NCBI GenBank assembly: GCA_036000105.1 | Contig: DASYGE010000004.1 | Span: forward strand, 67,118-131,117 | Source: DASUBN01 sp036000105 | GTDB taxonomy: Bacteria; Pseudomonadota; Gammaproteobacteria; Natronospirales; REEB76 | DNA: 64,000 nt | Direction: 5' to 3' | Shown: piece by piece, positions 28,252 through 37,442 of the stretch | Numbering within the stretch: position 1 is the stretch's first letter | Layout: every line of letters begins with the position of its first letter | The notes under the pieces: generated by a model | What the model was told of the DNA's origin: nothing | The model's input: the letters and a program-made list of their open reading frames with translations, nothing else | The model's database searches: none | Translations under genes and position numbers: made by a program

Positions 28252-28397
28252 TTATCCGCTCCCGATATTCTGGTCGCCCGCCCCTGTCTGTCGCAGGGTA
28301 CCCGTCAGTCACGGGAACGGACGATTTAACTTAAACTCCATCCAAGATAGCACAGCCGAGGTCGGTTTTCCCACGGTTTCCGGGGGGTTCGGGGCCT

Positions 28398-29180
28398 TCA
28401 CAGTCCCATGCGTTTGGCTTCATCCCAGTAGGAATCCATCTCTTCCAGGCTGACTTTCTCAGGTTGCAGGCCCCGCTCCCGTAGCCGAGCTTCCATGTGT
28501 CGGAACCGCCGCTCGAACTTGCGGTTGGTGCCGCGCAAGGCCTGCTCGGGATCCACCCCCAGCTTGCGCGCCATATTGGCGGCGGCGAACAGCACGTCCC
28601 CCAACTCGTCCTCCAGGCGTTCCCGCGTCGCACCGCTCTCTATCTCGTGCTCAAGCTCCGCGAGTTCCTCCCGCACCTTGGCGAACACCGGCGGAAGTTC
28701 GGTCCAGTCGAAACCCACCCGCGCCGCCCGTTTCTGGAGCTTCTCGGCGCGGGTCAGGCCCGGCAGGCCTGCCGCGACCCCGTCCAGGGCTCCGGCTTCT
28801 GAACGCCCGGCGCGCTCGCGAGCCTTGTGCGCTTCCCAATCCCGGGTCTGATGCTCAACATCCTTAACCTGGCCATCGCCGAACACATGGGGATGGCGGG
28901 CCACAAGCTTATCGCCTATGTCGGACGCCACGTGCTCGAAGGCGAACAGACCCTGCTCCTCCGCCATGCGGGCGTGATACACCACCTGCAGCAGCAGATC
29001 CCCCAATTCCTCGCGCAAGGCGGCGTGATCCTCGCGCTCGATGGCGTCGGCCACCTCGTAGGCCTCTTCCACGGTATAAGGGGCGATGCTCTTGAAAGTC
29101 TGTTGCTTGTCCCAGGGGCAGCCCCGCTCCGGGTCCCTTAGCTTCGCCATGATCCCGAGGAGACGCTGCATGCCGCTCAC
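28398..29180 (-). CDS. mazG: Nucleoside triphosphate pyrophosphohydrolase MazG
   Basis: MazG hydrolyses NTPs and dNTPs to monophosphates and is linked to clearing aberrant nucleotides and to the stringent response. The product has the tandem MazG folds: LRDPERGCPWDKQQT, then the metal-binding EEAYEVADAI and EELGDLLLQVVYHA in the first, and VREELAELEHEI with LEDELGDVLFAAANMARK in the second. I chose GTG at 29180, which overlaps the nudL stop in GTGA and has GGGAG seven bases upstream; the ATG at 29171 is three codons later and equally possible. It is co-transcribed with nudL. Confidence 0.92.
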   Translation of the reverse strand: MSGMQRLLGIMAKLRDPERGCPWDKQQTFKSIAPYTVEEAYEVADAIEREDHAALREELGDLLLQVVYHARMAEEQGLFAFEHVASDIGDKLVARHPHVFGDGQVKDVEHQTRDWEAHKARERAGRSEAGALDGVAAGLPGLTRAEKLQKRAARVGFDWTELPPVFAKVREELAELEHEIESGATRERLEDELGDVLFAAANMARKLGVDPEQALRGTNRKFERRFRHMEARLRERGLQPEKVSLEEMDSYWDEAKRMGL

Positions 29181-29809
29181 GTGTCTGCTCCCGTACCCAG
29201 CTTGTCCAAGAAATCCACCAGCATGGCGGCGGTAGCGCCCCAGATGCGGTGCTGGCCGTAGATGAAGAGGTAATAACTCACACTGTGCCCGGCCCACTCC
29301 CGCTGTTCCACCCGGCGGTTCAGAGGGTCCATCAGGAAGCCGAGAGGCACTTCGAATACATCCGCCACTTCCAAGGGATCGACGGCGAGAGTGAAGCCAG
29401 GCTGCACCAGACCTACCACCGGACTCACCGCATAGCCTGTGATGGTGAGGTAACCGTCCAGGAAACCCATCACCTCCACCTGGCTGCGTTTGAGGCCGAT
29501 CTCCTCCTCCGTCTCCCTGAGGGCAGTCTCCACCGGGTCCTGGTCCTGGGCCTCCCGGCTGCCACCGGGGAAGCTCACCTGGCCCGCATGTTCCTGTAGC
29601 GCTTCGGTGCGTTGGGTGAGCAGTACCGTGGTCATGTCCGGGTGGACCACCAGGGGCAGGAGTACAGCGGCGGGTTTCCAGGGAGGCTGGGGCAGGAATC
29701 CGGAGGGCAAATCGCCCACCGCCTGGCGAGGGGAAAAGTCTTCAGGGGCGCGGCTACCCCCGAATGTCCGGCGGACTATTTGTGAAAAATTCTTTCCGCT
29801 TAAGTCCAT
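29177..29809 (-). CDS. nudL: NUDIX CoA pyrophosphatase (NudL/Nudt7-like)
   Basis: A NUDIX hydrolase of 210 residues. The CoA-diphosphatase signature LLTQRTEALQEHAGQVSFPGG (shown here as LLTQR, then HAGQVSFPGG) directly precedes the NUDIX box, whose end reads ETALRETEEEIGL. Enzymes of this group split coenzyme A to 4'-phosphopantetheine and 3',5'-ADP. The gene overlaps mazG by four bases, making a small nucleotide-housekeeping unit. Confidence 0.9.
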   Translation of the reverse strand: MDLSGKNFSQIVRRTFGGSRAPEDFSPRQAVGDLPSGFLPQPPWKPAAVLLPLVVHPDMTTVLLTQRTEALQEHAGQVSFPGGSREAQDQDPVETALRETEEEIGLKRSQVEVMGFLDGYLTITGYAVSPVVGLVQPGFTLAVDPLEVADVFEVPLGFLMDPLNRRVEQREWAGHSVSYYLFIYGQHRIWGATAAMLVDFLDKLGTGADT

Positions 29810-29847
29810 TTTATCAATAAGTTACAGATAGTCTTAAAAGTAAATTC

Positions 29848-31236
29848 TTATTCCTTTATCCCGCCCTTGGTGAGTTCTGCTGGATCCAGGAGCTCCTTGA
29901 GGCGGGCTTCCGAGAGGTCGGTCATCTCCTTAGCCACCTCCAGGACGGGCCGATGTTCCTTGTAGGCTCGCTTGGCGATGGCCGCCCCTTTCTCGTAGCC
30001 GATGACTGCGTTTAGCGCCGTGACGAGGATGGGGTTCTTGCCCAAGGCCTCCTTGATGCGCGCATCCCCCACCACGAAGCCCTTGATAGCGCTGTCCGCC
30101 AGGGCGCGAGAGACGTTGGCCAGGAGTTCCACGCTCTGCAAGAGGTTATAGGCGATGACCGGCAGCATCACGTTCAGCTGGAAGTTACCCGACTGGCCGG
30201 CCACGGTGATGGTCACGTCATTGCCCATGACCTGGGCCGCCACCATGGTGGTGGCCTCCGGGATCACCGGGTTGACCTTGCCGGGCATGATGCTGGAACC
30301 GGGTTGCAGGGCTGGCAGGGCGATCTCGCCCAGGCCGGCCAGGGGCCCGCTGTTCATCCAACGCAGGTCATTGGCGATCTTCATGAGGCTCACAGCCACG
30401 GTCTTGAGTTGGCCCGAGAGTTCCACCGCCGCATCCTGGGAACTCAGGGATTCGAAGTAGTTGTCGCTGGCCTTGAAGAGGATACCGGTGCGCCGGCCCA
30501 ACTCGGCGGCGATACGCTTGCCGAACTCCGGGTGGGCGTTGATGCCCGTGCCCACAGCGGTGCCGCCCTGGGCGAGCGCGTTGAGCCGCGGCGCCACAGC
30601 TTCGATGCGCGCCATGCCATGGCGTATCTGGGTGGCCCAGCCAGACAGCTCCTGGCCCAGGGTCACGGGCATGGCATCCATGAGGTGGGTACGGCCGGTC
30701 TTCACGGCCTTGGCGGTCTCGCGGCTCTTGGCCTCGATAGTCTCAGCGAGGTGCTTCAAGGCCGGCAACAGCTTCTCTTTCACTTCCAGGGCGGCGCTCA
30801 CGTGGATGGCCGTGGGGATCACGTCGTTGCTGCTCTGGCCCATGTTCACATGGTCGTTGGGATGCACCGGCTCGCCGGCCTTGGTGGTGGACAGATGGGC
30901 GATGACCTCGTTGGCATTCATGTTAGTGCTGGTGCCGGAGCCGGTCTGGAACACGTCGATGGGGAAATGCCGGTCATGCCGGCCCTCCGCCACTTCCAGG
31001 GAGGCCGCTTCGATGGCCTGGCCGCGCTTCTTGTCCAACACCCCGAGAGCCTGGTTGACGGTGGCAGCCGATGCCTTGATGAGACCGAGCGCCCGGATGA
31101 AGGCCCGGGGCATGGGCAAGCCGCTGATGGGGAAGTTCTGTACCGCCCGCTGGGTCTGGGCGCCCCACAGGGCATCAGCTGGGACCTTGAGCTCACCCAT
31201 GCTGTCGTGTTCTACCCGAAAGCCCTTGTCGCTCAT
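29848..31236 (-). CDS. fumC: Fumarate hydratase class II
   Basis: FumC is the iron-free, oxidation-resistant fumarase of the TCA cycle. The 462-residue product has the superfamily signature GSSIMPGKVNP, along with TGSGTSTNMNANEVI and the HPNDHVNMGQSSND loop, and a normal length. AGGAG is six bases before the ATG at 31236; an ATG at 31239 is three bases away, and the longer frame to 31320 is not supported. It diverges from purB across 156 bases that contain TATAAT at 31293-31298 without a clear -35 partner. Confidence 0.94.
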   Translation of the reverse strand: MSDKGFRVEHDSMGELKVPADALWGAQTQRAVQNFPISGLPMPRAFIRALGLIKASAATVNQALGVLDKKRGQAIEAASLEVAEGRHDRHFPIDVFQTGSGTSTNMNANEVIAHLSTTKAGEPVHPNDHVNMGQSSNDVIPTAIHVSAALEVKEKLLPALKHLAETIEAKSRETAKAVKTGRTHLMDAMPVTLGQELSGWATQIRHGMARIEAVAPRLNALAQGGTAVGTGINAHPEFGKRIAAELGRRTGILFKASDNYFESLSSQDAAVELSGQLKTVAVSLMKIANDLRWMNSGPLAGLGEIALPALQPGSSIMPGKVNPVIPEATTMVAAQVMGNDVTITVAGQSGNFQLNVMLPVIAYNLLQSVELLANVSRALADSAIKGFVVGDARIKEALGKNPILVTALNAVIGYEKGAAIAKRAYKEHRPVLEVAKEMTDLSEARLKELLDPAELTKGGIKE

Positions 31237-31392
31237 CATCAACTCCTCAAGAATTCGCATAAGGAAAGCAGAATAACACCCTGATTCAAAGGTATAATTC
31301 TCGCTAGAGAAGTGAGGCAAACGGCTGCTGCTTAAGGCGGCAAAACGTTTCAGTTATTATCCGCCATTCCTTTTGGGGATGCACGAAAACCC

Positions 31393-32760
31393 ATGGAATC
31401 CTCCGCACTTACCGCTCTTTCCCCCCTGGACGGCCGTTACGCCGGCAAGACCGAAGCGCTGCGTCTCCTGTTCAGCGAATACGGCCTCATGCGACAACGG
31501 GTCCGGGTGGAACTCGCCTGGTTCGCCGCCCTCGCGGAAGAGCCCGGCGTGACCGAAGTCCCGCCGCTGCCGGACGATGCCAAGGCCTTCCTCGTGGAAC
31601 TCACCGCCAAGTTCGATGTAGCGGCCGCGGAGCAGATCAAAGAGATCGAATCCACCACCAACCACGACATGAAGGCGGTGGAGTACTACCTCAAAGAGCG
31701 CATGGCGGGTCACCCGGCTTTGCGGCGCGTGAGCGAGTTCGTGCATTTCGCCTGCACCTCCGAGGACATCAACAACCTAGCTTACGGGCTCATGTTGCAC
31801 GAGGCGCGCGAGACCCTGCTCCTGCCCATCATGGAGCGCATGATCGAACGGCTGCGCGCCCTCGCCCACCGCTATGCGGATTTCCCCATGCTGTCCCGCA
31901 CCCACGGTCAGCCGGCCACGCCCACCACCCTCGGCAAGGAACTGGCCAACTTGGTGTTCCGCATTCGTCGCCAGCGAGATCAACTGAAGGCGGTCGAGAT
32001 CCTGGGCAAGATGAACGGCGCGGTGGGCAACTACAACGCACATCTCGCTGCTTACCCGGACGTGGATTGGCAGGCCTTGAGCCGTCGCACGGTGGAATCA
32101 CTCGGCCTTGCCTGGACGCCTTACACCATCCAGATCGAACCCCACGATTACATGGCGGAATACTTCGACGCCCTGGCGCGCTTCAACACCGTGCTGCTGG
32201 ACGCCTGCCGCGACATCTGGGGCTACATCTCCATCGGTTACTTCAAGCAGAAACCGGTGGCGGGCGAAGTGGGCTCTTCCACCATGCCCCATAAGGTGAA
32301 TCCCATCGACTTCGAGAACGCCGAAGGCAACCTGGGGGTGGCAAACGCACTTCTCAGGCACTTCGCCGAGAAACTACCGCTGTCGCGCTGGCAGCGCGAC
32401 CTCACCGACTCCACGGTGCTGCGCAACGTGGGTGTGGGCGTCGGCCACAGCGTGCTGGCCTGCGACGCCTTCCTCAAGGGTTTGAGCAAGCTCGAAGCGG
32501 ATGCGGAGCGCATGCACGCGGACCTGGAAGCGAACTGGGAAGTGCTGGCGGAAGCGGTGCAGACCGTGATGCGTCGCTACGGCGTGGATGAACCCTACGA
32601 GAAGCTCAAGGCCCTCACCCGTGGTCGCCGGATGGATGGCGAAGCCATGCGCAAGTTCATCCGCGAGCTGGAGATACCTAACGACGCGAAGTCACAGCTG
32701 CTGGCCCTGACGCCGCAGACCTATACAGGCCTGGCGGCCAAACTCGCCAAGGACATCTGA
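31393..32760 (+). CDS. purB: Adenylosuccinate lyase
   Basis: PurB catalyses two fumarate-releasing steps of purine synthesis (SAICAR to AICAR, adenylosuccinate to AMP). The 455-residue product has the superfamily signature SSTMPHKVNPIDFENAEGN at about residue 293, and the substrate block SRTHGQPATPTTLGKE. Length and the start MESSALTALSPLDGRYAGK are typical of the enteric type. It heads the run of closely spaced plus-strand genes to 37442 and releases fumarate, the substrate of the divergent fumC. Confidence 0.96.
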   Translation: MESSALTALSPLDGRYAGKTEALRLLFSEYGLMRQRVRVELAWFAALAEEPGVTEVPPLPDDAKAFLVELTAKFDVAAAEQIKEIESTTNHDMKAVEYYLKERMAGHPALRRVSEFVHFACTSEDINNLAYGLMLHEARETLLLPIMERMIERLRALAHRYADFPMLSRTHGQPATPTTLGKELANLVFRIRRQRDQLKAVEILGKMNGAVGNYNAHLAAYPDVDWQALSRRTVESLGLAWTPYTIQIEPHDYMAEYFDALARFNTVLLDACRDIWGYISIGYFKQKPVAGEVGSSTMPHKVNPIDFENAEGNLGVANALLRHFAEKLPLSRWQRDLTDSTVLRNVGVGVGHSVLACDAFLKGLSKLEADAERMHADLEANWEVLAEAVQTVMRRYGVDEPYEKLKALTRGRRMDGEAMRKFIRELEIPNDAKSQLLALTPQTYTGLAAKLAKDI

Positions 32761-32761
32761 G

Positions 32762-33109
32762 GTGCGGCTGCTCCTGCTATCCGCCGCCCTTGCGCTCGCG
32801 GCCTGCGCCACGGCACAGGACAGCATCGATTCCCCCATGCACGACTTCAACGGCCGGCAGGTGGGCTGGGAAGAGCACAAAGCCGACGATGGCGATCCAC
32901 AGTTCGTGATCAGGAGCGCTGGCAGCGCGAACTACGCCGCTATGCTGCGCGTGGCGGAACAGCACGCCAAGCAGCGCTGCGCTTACGGGTACCGGGTCAT
33001 GAGCATCGGCGGCGCGGATCAGCCCCAGATAGACATCCTCAACCCACGCCTCATCATCGGTGGCGAACTGCGTCTCGAGGTCCATTGCTTCGAGCGCGAC
33101 AACCTCTGA
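32762..33109 (+). CDS. Small lipoprotein of unknown function
   Basis: A protein of 115 residues with a short hydrophobic signal and lipobox LAAC (Cys15). The mature part is about 100 residues with two further cysteines (KQRCAYGYR and EVHCFERD) that could form a disulfide. I do not recognise the family. The GTG start lies one base after the purB stop and its own stop abuts the roxA ATG, so it is translated as part of the purB-roxA unit. Being inside an operon of cytoplasmic enzymes makes its envelope location notable. Confidence 0.7.
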   Translation: MRLLLLSAALALAACATAQDSIDSPMHDFNGRQVGWEEHKADDGDPQFVIRSAGSANYAAMLRVAEQHAKQRCAYGYRVMSIGGADQPQIDILNPRLIIGGELRLEVHCFERDNL

Positions 33110-34279
33110 ATGCGCTCCGATGCCCTCGCCCTGCTCGGCGGATTGACGCCGAGGGAATTCCTCAAACAACACTGGCAGAAGAAGCCCTTGCTGGTGCGCG
33201 ATGCCTTCCCAGGCCTACGCTCCCCCATCAGCCCCGAAGAACTAGCAGGCCTCGCCTGTGAAGATGGTGTGGAAGCGCGGTTGGTGATGCAGACCGCCAA
33301 AGCGCCCGGCTGGAAACTGCGGCACGGACCTTTCACCCACAAGGACTTCACCCGGCTGCCGCGGAGCCGCTGGACGCTCCTGGTGCAGGACGTGGACAAG
33401 TATCTACCCGCGGTCGAATCGCTGCTGGAGCCCTTCCGCTTCATCCCGGACTGGCGCATAGACGATCTCATGATCAGCTATGCCGCCGATGGCGGCTCCG
33501 TGGGCCCCCATGTGGATGCCTACGACGTGTTCCTGCTGCAGGCGGAAGGCATGCGCCGCTGGGACATCGACCCCACGCCCCATGCAGATGCGGACACCCT
33601 GGGACTCGAACTGAAACAGGTGAAGGGTTTCCGGGCAGAAGAGAGCTGGTTGCTCAGGCCCGGCGACATGCTCTACCTGCCGCCGGGCATCGCGCATCAC
33701 GGCGTGGCCCTGGGCGAATGCCTGACCTTCTCCATCGGTTTCCGCGCCCCTTCTCAGGCGGAGATGCTGGCCGATTTCACCAGCTTGCTCATGCAGGATG
33801 CGCGCCGTGATCTGCACTATGCGGACCCTGACCTGGTACCGGCGGTGCATCCAGGAGAACTCCCGCCGGAAGCCCGCGCCCGCGCGCGCCAGATGCTGCG
33901 CGCGGAACTGCGTCCCAGCGACGAGGCCCTGGATATCTGGTTCGGGCGTTTCATGACCGAACCCAAGCCCTGGTTGAGGCCCGCGCCGCTCACACGCCGT
34001 TGCACACCGGTGCTCCTGAAAACGCGGCTCAAGGCAGGCAGATCGCTACGCTGGCATGCAGCGGTGCGGGTCGCCTGGTTCGATGCACGCCGGGTCTGCC
34101 ATCTGTTCGTTGACGGCGCCCATCATCCGCTCCCGGAGCGGCTCACCGGGTTTGCCCAGCTCCTGGGCGATACCCGCACCCTGGAAGCAGCCGCGCTGCT
34201 GCGCTACGCGGGGAATGCCGCGGTGGAGCCCTTGCTGCTCCAGTTCATCAATACAGGACAATGCGCGTGGACGCGATGA
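33110..34279 (+). CDS. roxA: Ribosomal protein L16 arginine hydroxylase RoxA (YcfD)
   Basis: A 2-oxoglutarate and Fe(II)-dependent JmjC-type oxygenase of 389 residues. The iron ligands are His134 and Asp136 in GPHVDAYDVFLLQ and His196 in GIAHHGVA. The family start (PREFLKQHWQKKPLLVRDAF) and WRIDDLMISYA block match YcfD, which hydroxylates an arginine of ribosomal protein uL16 and links translation to oxygen. The C-terminal winged-helix region is present. In E. coli ycfD lies close to purB too. The ATG follows the preceding stop directly. Confidence 0.93.
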   Translation: MRSDALALLGGLTPREFLKQHWQKKPLLVRDAFPGLRSPISPEELAGLACEDGVEARLVMQTAKAPGWKLRHGPFTHKDFTRLPRSRWTLLVQDVDKYLPAVESLLEPFRFIPDWRIDDLMISYAADGGSVGPHVDAYDVFLLQAEGMRRWDIDPTPHADADTLGLELKQVKGFRAEESWLLRPGDMLYLPPGIAHHGVALGECLTFSIGFRAPSQAEMLADFTSLLMQDARRDLHYADPDLVPAVHPGELPPEARARARQMLRAELRPSDEALDIWFGRFMTEPKPWLRPAPLTRRCTPVLLKTRLKAGRSLRWHAAVRVAWFDARRVCHLFVDGAHHPLPERLTGFAQLLGDTRTLEAAALLRYAGNAAVEPLLLQFINTGQCAWTR

Positions 34280-34707
34280 CCCAGGGGGATTTCACGGTAC
34301 GTCAGGCCCATTGGGCGGAAGAAAGCGCCGACCTGCGTGCCATACGCACCGCCGTGTTCGTGATGGAACAACGCGTGCCAGAGTCGGTGGAATGGGATGG
34401 ATTGGATCCGGCCTGCTTCCATGTGCTGGCGCTGGATAGCCATGGCAAGGCCATCGGCACCGGTCGGCTGGCTGCGGACGGCAAGATCGGCCGTATGGCG
34501 GTGCTCAAGGACAGGCGTGGTACGGGTGTGGGTGCATCTATATTAGAATTTCTCATCGTCGCCGCCCGCAACCGCGGCATGGACGAGTGTTACATGAATG
34601 CCCAGAGTCATGCCCTGGCGTTCTATGAGCGCCACGGCTTCGAAGCCAGGGGCGAGAGTTTCCTGGAAGCCGACATCCCCCATCACCGCATGCACCTGAG
34701 GCTATGA
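34261..34707 (+). CDS. GNAT-family N-acetyltransferase (ElaA/YjcF-like)
   Basis: An acetyltransferase of 148 residues with the acetyl-CoA binding motif RMAVLKDRRGTGVGASIL and the C-terminal motif AQSHALAFYERHGFEARGESF typical of the ElaA/YjcF subgroup, along with IRTAVFVMEQRVPE near the start. The substrate is unknown. The start overlaps the end of roxA by 19 bases; an ATG at 34276 is an alternative. The stop overlaps the next gene in ATGA, so the two products are probably made together. Confidence 0.87.
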   Translation: MRVDAMTQGDFTVRQAHWAEESADLRAIRTAVFVMEQRVPESVEWDGLDPACFHVLALDSHGKAIGTGRLAADGKIGRMAVLKDRRGTGVGASILEFLIVAARNRGMDECYMNAQSHALAFYERHGFEARGESFLEADIPHHRMHLRL

Positions 34708-35204
34708 ACATGGAGACCGGTAAGAGCGAGACCTACGGGATCCTGAAGAGCCTGGCCGATAACCGGCAGGCGTCCGTGGCGGTGGCGACCCTGGCGAAAC
34801 GCGAGCTGGTGCTCTTCAGCCGTGACTTGGAACCCTTGCTCTATGATCAGCAGGAGTTCATCAGCGTGGTGCAGGCCCTGGCAACCCGTTCGCGTATAAG
34901 CCGCATCCGCATCGTCTCCATCGATCCGGGCCCCGCCATCCGTGCCGGTCACCGTCTCGTGCAGCTGGTGCAGCGTTTCAGTTCCTATATAGAAGCGCGG
35001 CGTGCCTCCCGGGATCATCAGGAGCTGACGGACACATTCCTGGTGGCCGACGAGGTGGCCCTGCTCTATCGACCTCTCGCGACCCGTTACGAGGGTTACT
35101 ACGATGTGCACGCCGCCATGGAGGCGCGGCAGAAACTCCGGGTCTTCGATGACATCTGGGAACAAGCGGAACCGGATCCTGAATTCCGGCAACTGGGGAT
35201 ATAA
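34704..35204 (+). CDS. Conserved hypothetical protein coupled to the GNAT gene
   Basis: A soluble protein of 166 residues with no signal peptide or membrane helix. It has a segment rich in Arg, Ile and Ser (RSRISRIRIVSIDPGP), then LVQLVQRFSSYIEARR and VADEVALLYRPL. The pattern resembles the single phospholipase D-like C-terminal domain seen attached to some acetyltransferases, but no HKD motif is present. I do not recognise an activity. Translational overlap with the GNAT gene and position before nudJ suggest a partner of the acetyltransferase (inference). Confidence 0.7.
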   Translation: MNMETGKSETYGILKSLADNRQASVAVATLAKRELVLFSRDLEPLLYDQQEFISVVQALATRSRISRIRIVSIDPGPAIRAGHRLVQLVQRFSSYIEARRASRDHQELTDTFLVADEVALLYRPLATRYEGYYDVHAAMEARQKLRVFDDIWEQAEPDPEFRQLGI

Positions 35205-35213
35205 GGTACGCCC

Positions 35214-35654
35214 ATGGTCTGGAAACCCCATGTCACAGTGGCGGCCATCGTCGAGCGCGATGGTCGTTTCCTCGTAGTCGAGGAGAAAGTGCGCGGAGAC
35301 CGGGTGCTCAACAATCCTGCGGGACATCTGGAGCCTGGCGAGAGTTTCCTCGAAGCCGTACGGCGCGAAACACTTGAAGAAACCGGCTGGGAGTTCGAGC
35401 CCGCGGCGGTGACCGGCATCTACCTGTGGAAGAACGGCCAGGACGAGACCATGCTGCGGATCGCCTTCCACGGTCATTGCGCCAAGCATCACTCCGATCG
35501 CGCCCTGGACAAGGATATCCTCGCGGCTCTGTGGCTAAGCCGCGTCGAACTGACACAACCGGATCGCCAGCTGCGCAGCCCCCTGGTGCTGCAGTGCATC
35601 GACGACTACCTCGCCGGTAAGCGTTATCCTCTTGAGTTGCTGATGCATCTTTAA
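35214..35654 (+). CDS. nudJ: NUDIX phosphatase NudJ
   Basis: A NUDIX protein of 146 residues with the box GHLEPGESFLEAVRRETLEE followed by TGW. NudJ removes phosphate from nucleotides and thiamin pyrimidine diphosphate in E. coli. The HVTVAAIVERDGRFLVVEE start is typical. The nudJ-mnmA-hflD order is the same as in enteric bacteria, which makes the assignment firm. Confidence 0.93.
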   Translation: MVWKPHVTVAAIVERDGRFLVVEEKVRGDRVLNNPAGHLEPGESFLEAVRRETLEETGWEFEPAAVTGIYLWKNGQDETMLRIAFHGHCAKHHSDRALDKDILAALWLSRVELTQPDRQLRSPLVLQCIDDYLAGKRYPLELLMHL

Positions 35655-35664
35655 AGACAGGTCC

Positions 35665-36810
35665 ATGTCCCCGAACTCCAGCACCCGCGTCATCGTCGGC
35701 CTCTCCGGTGGGGTGGATTCCGCCGTAGCCGCGCTGCTCCTGAAGCAACAGGACTACGCCGTCGAGGGCCTGTTCATGGATAACTGGGAGGACGGTGAGG
35801 ACGAGACTTATTGCACCGCCGCCGAGGACTTCCAGGATGCACGCCAGGTGTGCGACACCCTTGGCATCCCACTGCACAGGGTCAACTTCGCTGCCGAATA
35901 CCGGGAGCGGGTATTCAGACATTTCCTCGATGGCTACGCCGTCGGCAATACGCCCAATCCGGACGTACTGTGCAACAGCGAGATCAAGTTCAAGTCTTTC
36001 TTGGAGCATGCCCTGCGCCTGGGCGCCGCCCACATCGCCACGGGGCACTATGCCCGCCTCGTCCAGGCATCCTCAGGCGTGAGACTCCTGAAAGCGCGGG
36101 ACGGGGGCAAGGACCAGAGTTATTTCCTGCATGCAGTGCCCCAGGCGGCGCTGGCACGGGCGCTGTTCCCCTTGGGAGAGTTCATGAAGAGCACGGCGCG
36201 CGAGTTGGCGCGGGAGTCGGGCTTCGCCAACCACGCCAAGAAAGACAGCACCGGTATCTGTTTCGTGGGCGAACGCCGCTTCACGGAGTTCCTGGGGAAA
36301 TACCTGCCAGCGCAGCCGGGCGACATCGAAAGCGCTGATGGCCGCGTGATGGGGCGGCACCAGGGGCTCATGTATTACACCCTCGGTCAGCGTTCGGGCA
36401 TAGGCATAGGCGGTCAGCGGGATGCAGACGAATCCCCTTGGTATGTGGCGGATAAGGATGTGAAACGCAACGTGCTGGTGGTGGTGCAAGGCCATGATCA
36501 CCCGCGCCTCTTGCACTCGGCGCTGACGGCCACTGAGCTGCGCTGGGTATCGGGCAACGCCCCTGCGACGCCTCTCTCCTGTGCTGCCAAGACCCGTTAT
36601 CGCCAGGCAGACCAGGCCTGCACCCTCGGTAGTAACCAAGACGGCAGTTGGAGCGCATGCTTTGATCAGCCACAACGGGCTATCACACCCGGCCAGTACG
36701 CAGTGTTCTATGCCGGCGACGAATGCTTGGGAGGCGGCGTCATCGCTGCCGCCGAGGCCTACGAACCCGATGCCGCCCGACCTTCGCTGCCACTCAGGAA
36801 CGCCGGCTGA
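35665..36810 (+). CDS. mnmA: tRNA-specific 2-thiouridylase MnmA
   Basis: MnmA thiolates U34 of tRNA-Lys, -Glu and -Gln using sulfur relayed from IscS through the Tus proteins. The 381-residue product has the PP-loop GLSGGVDSAVAALL (residues 12-25), the catalytic cysteine in NPDVLCNSEIKF, the second active cysteine in STGICFVGERRF and the C-terminal beta-barrel. It begins ten bases after nudJ and its stop codon shares a base with the hflD start (TGATG). Confidence 0.96.
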   Translation: MSPNSSTRVIVGLSGGVDSAVAALLLKQQDYAVEGLFMDNWEDGEDETYCTAAEDFQDARQVCDTLGIPLHRVNFAAEYRERVFRHFLDGYAVGNTPNPDVLCNSEIKFKSFLEHALRLGAAHIATGHYARLVQASSGVRLLKARDGGKDQSYFLHAVPQAALARALFPLGEFMKSTARELARESGFANHAKKDSTGICFVGERRFTEFLGKYLPAQPGDIESADGRVMGRHQGLMYYTLGQRSGIGIGGQRDADESPWYVADKDVKRNVLVVVQGHDHPRLLHSALTATELRWVSGNAPATPLSCAAKTRYRQADQACTLGSNQDGSWSACFDQPQRAITPGQYAVFYAGDECLGGGVIAAAEAYEPDAARPSLPLRNAG

Positions 36811-37442
36811 TGCGACCCCTACAGGACCGGGTGCTGGCTCTCGCAGGCGTAGTGCAGGCAGCGGCCCTGGTGAGCGATGCGGCCACGGGCAGGCCAGCCG
36901 ATGCAGCCTCCTTGCAGGCCACCTTGGGCAGCATCCTCAAGACCGAAACGCCGGATGTGCCGGAGGTGTACGGCGGCACGTCGGGCCTGCGCCTGGGCCT
37001 CAGGAAACTCACGGAGCTGCTGGGGTCTGACCGCAGTCCCCACGACCTCGCCATCCTGCGTTATTCCCTGAACCTGCTGCAGCTCCAAGCCAAGGTCATG
37101 GGCAGCGGTTCTTTACGGAAGATATTGGAGACCAGCATCGCTCGTGGGCGCGAGCAGGTCCGGCATTTCGGTCTCACCCACGCCAACGTGTTGGCCAACC
37201 TGGCGGATACCTATGCACGCACTGCCGGCAGCATCGAGCCGCGCATCATGGTGGTGGGCGACAGCCTGAAGCTGCATAACCCGCAGGTGATCAACCTGGT
37301 ACGCAGTCTGCTGCTGGGCGGTCTGCGTTCCGCGGTACTCTGGCGCCAATGCGGCGGCTCACGCTGGATGCTGTTGTTCATGCGCGCCAGCCTACTGAAG
37401 GAGAGCCGCCGGTTATTGAAGGAATCCGGCTACGAGGCCTGA
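36810..37442 (+). CDS. hflD: HflD-like high-frequency lysogenisation protein
   Basis: An all-helical, membrane-associated protein of 210 residues with the family segments DRVLALAGVVQAA, YGGTSGLRLGLRKL, LRYSLNLLQLQAKVM and GDSLKLHNPQVINLVRSLLLGGLRSAVLW (quoted in part: DSLKLHNPQ). In E. coli HflD binds phage lambda CII and favours lysis control, but its normal role is not settled; it is almost always next to mnmA. It is the last gene of the purB run. Confidence 0.93.
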   Translation: MRPLQDRVLALAGVVQAAALVSDAATGRPADAASLQATLGSILKTETPDVPEVYGGTSGLRLGLRKLTELLGSDRSPHDLAILRYSLNLLQLQAKVMGSGSLRKILETSIARGREQVRHFGLTHANVLANLADTYARTAGSIEPRIMVVGDSLKLHNPQVINLVRSLLLGGLRSAVLWRQCGGSRWMLLFMRASLLKESRRLLKESGYEA

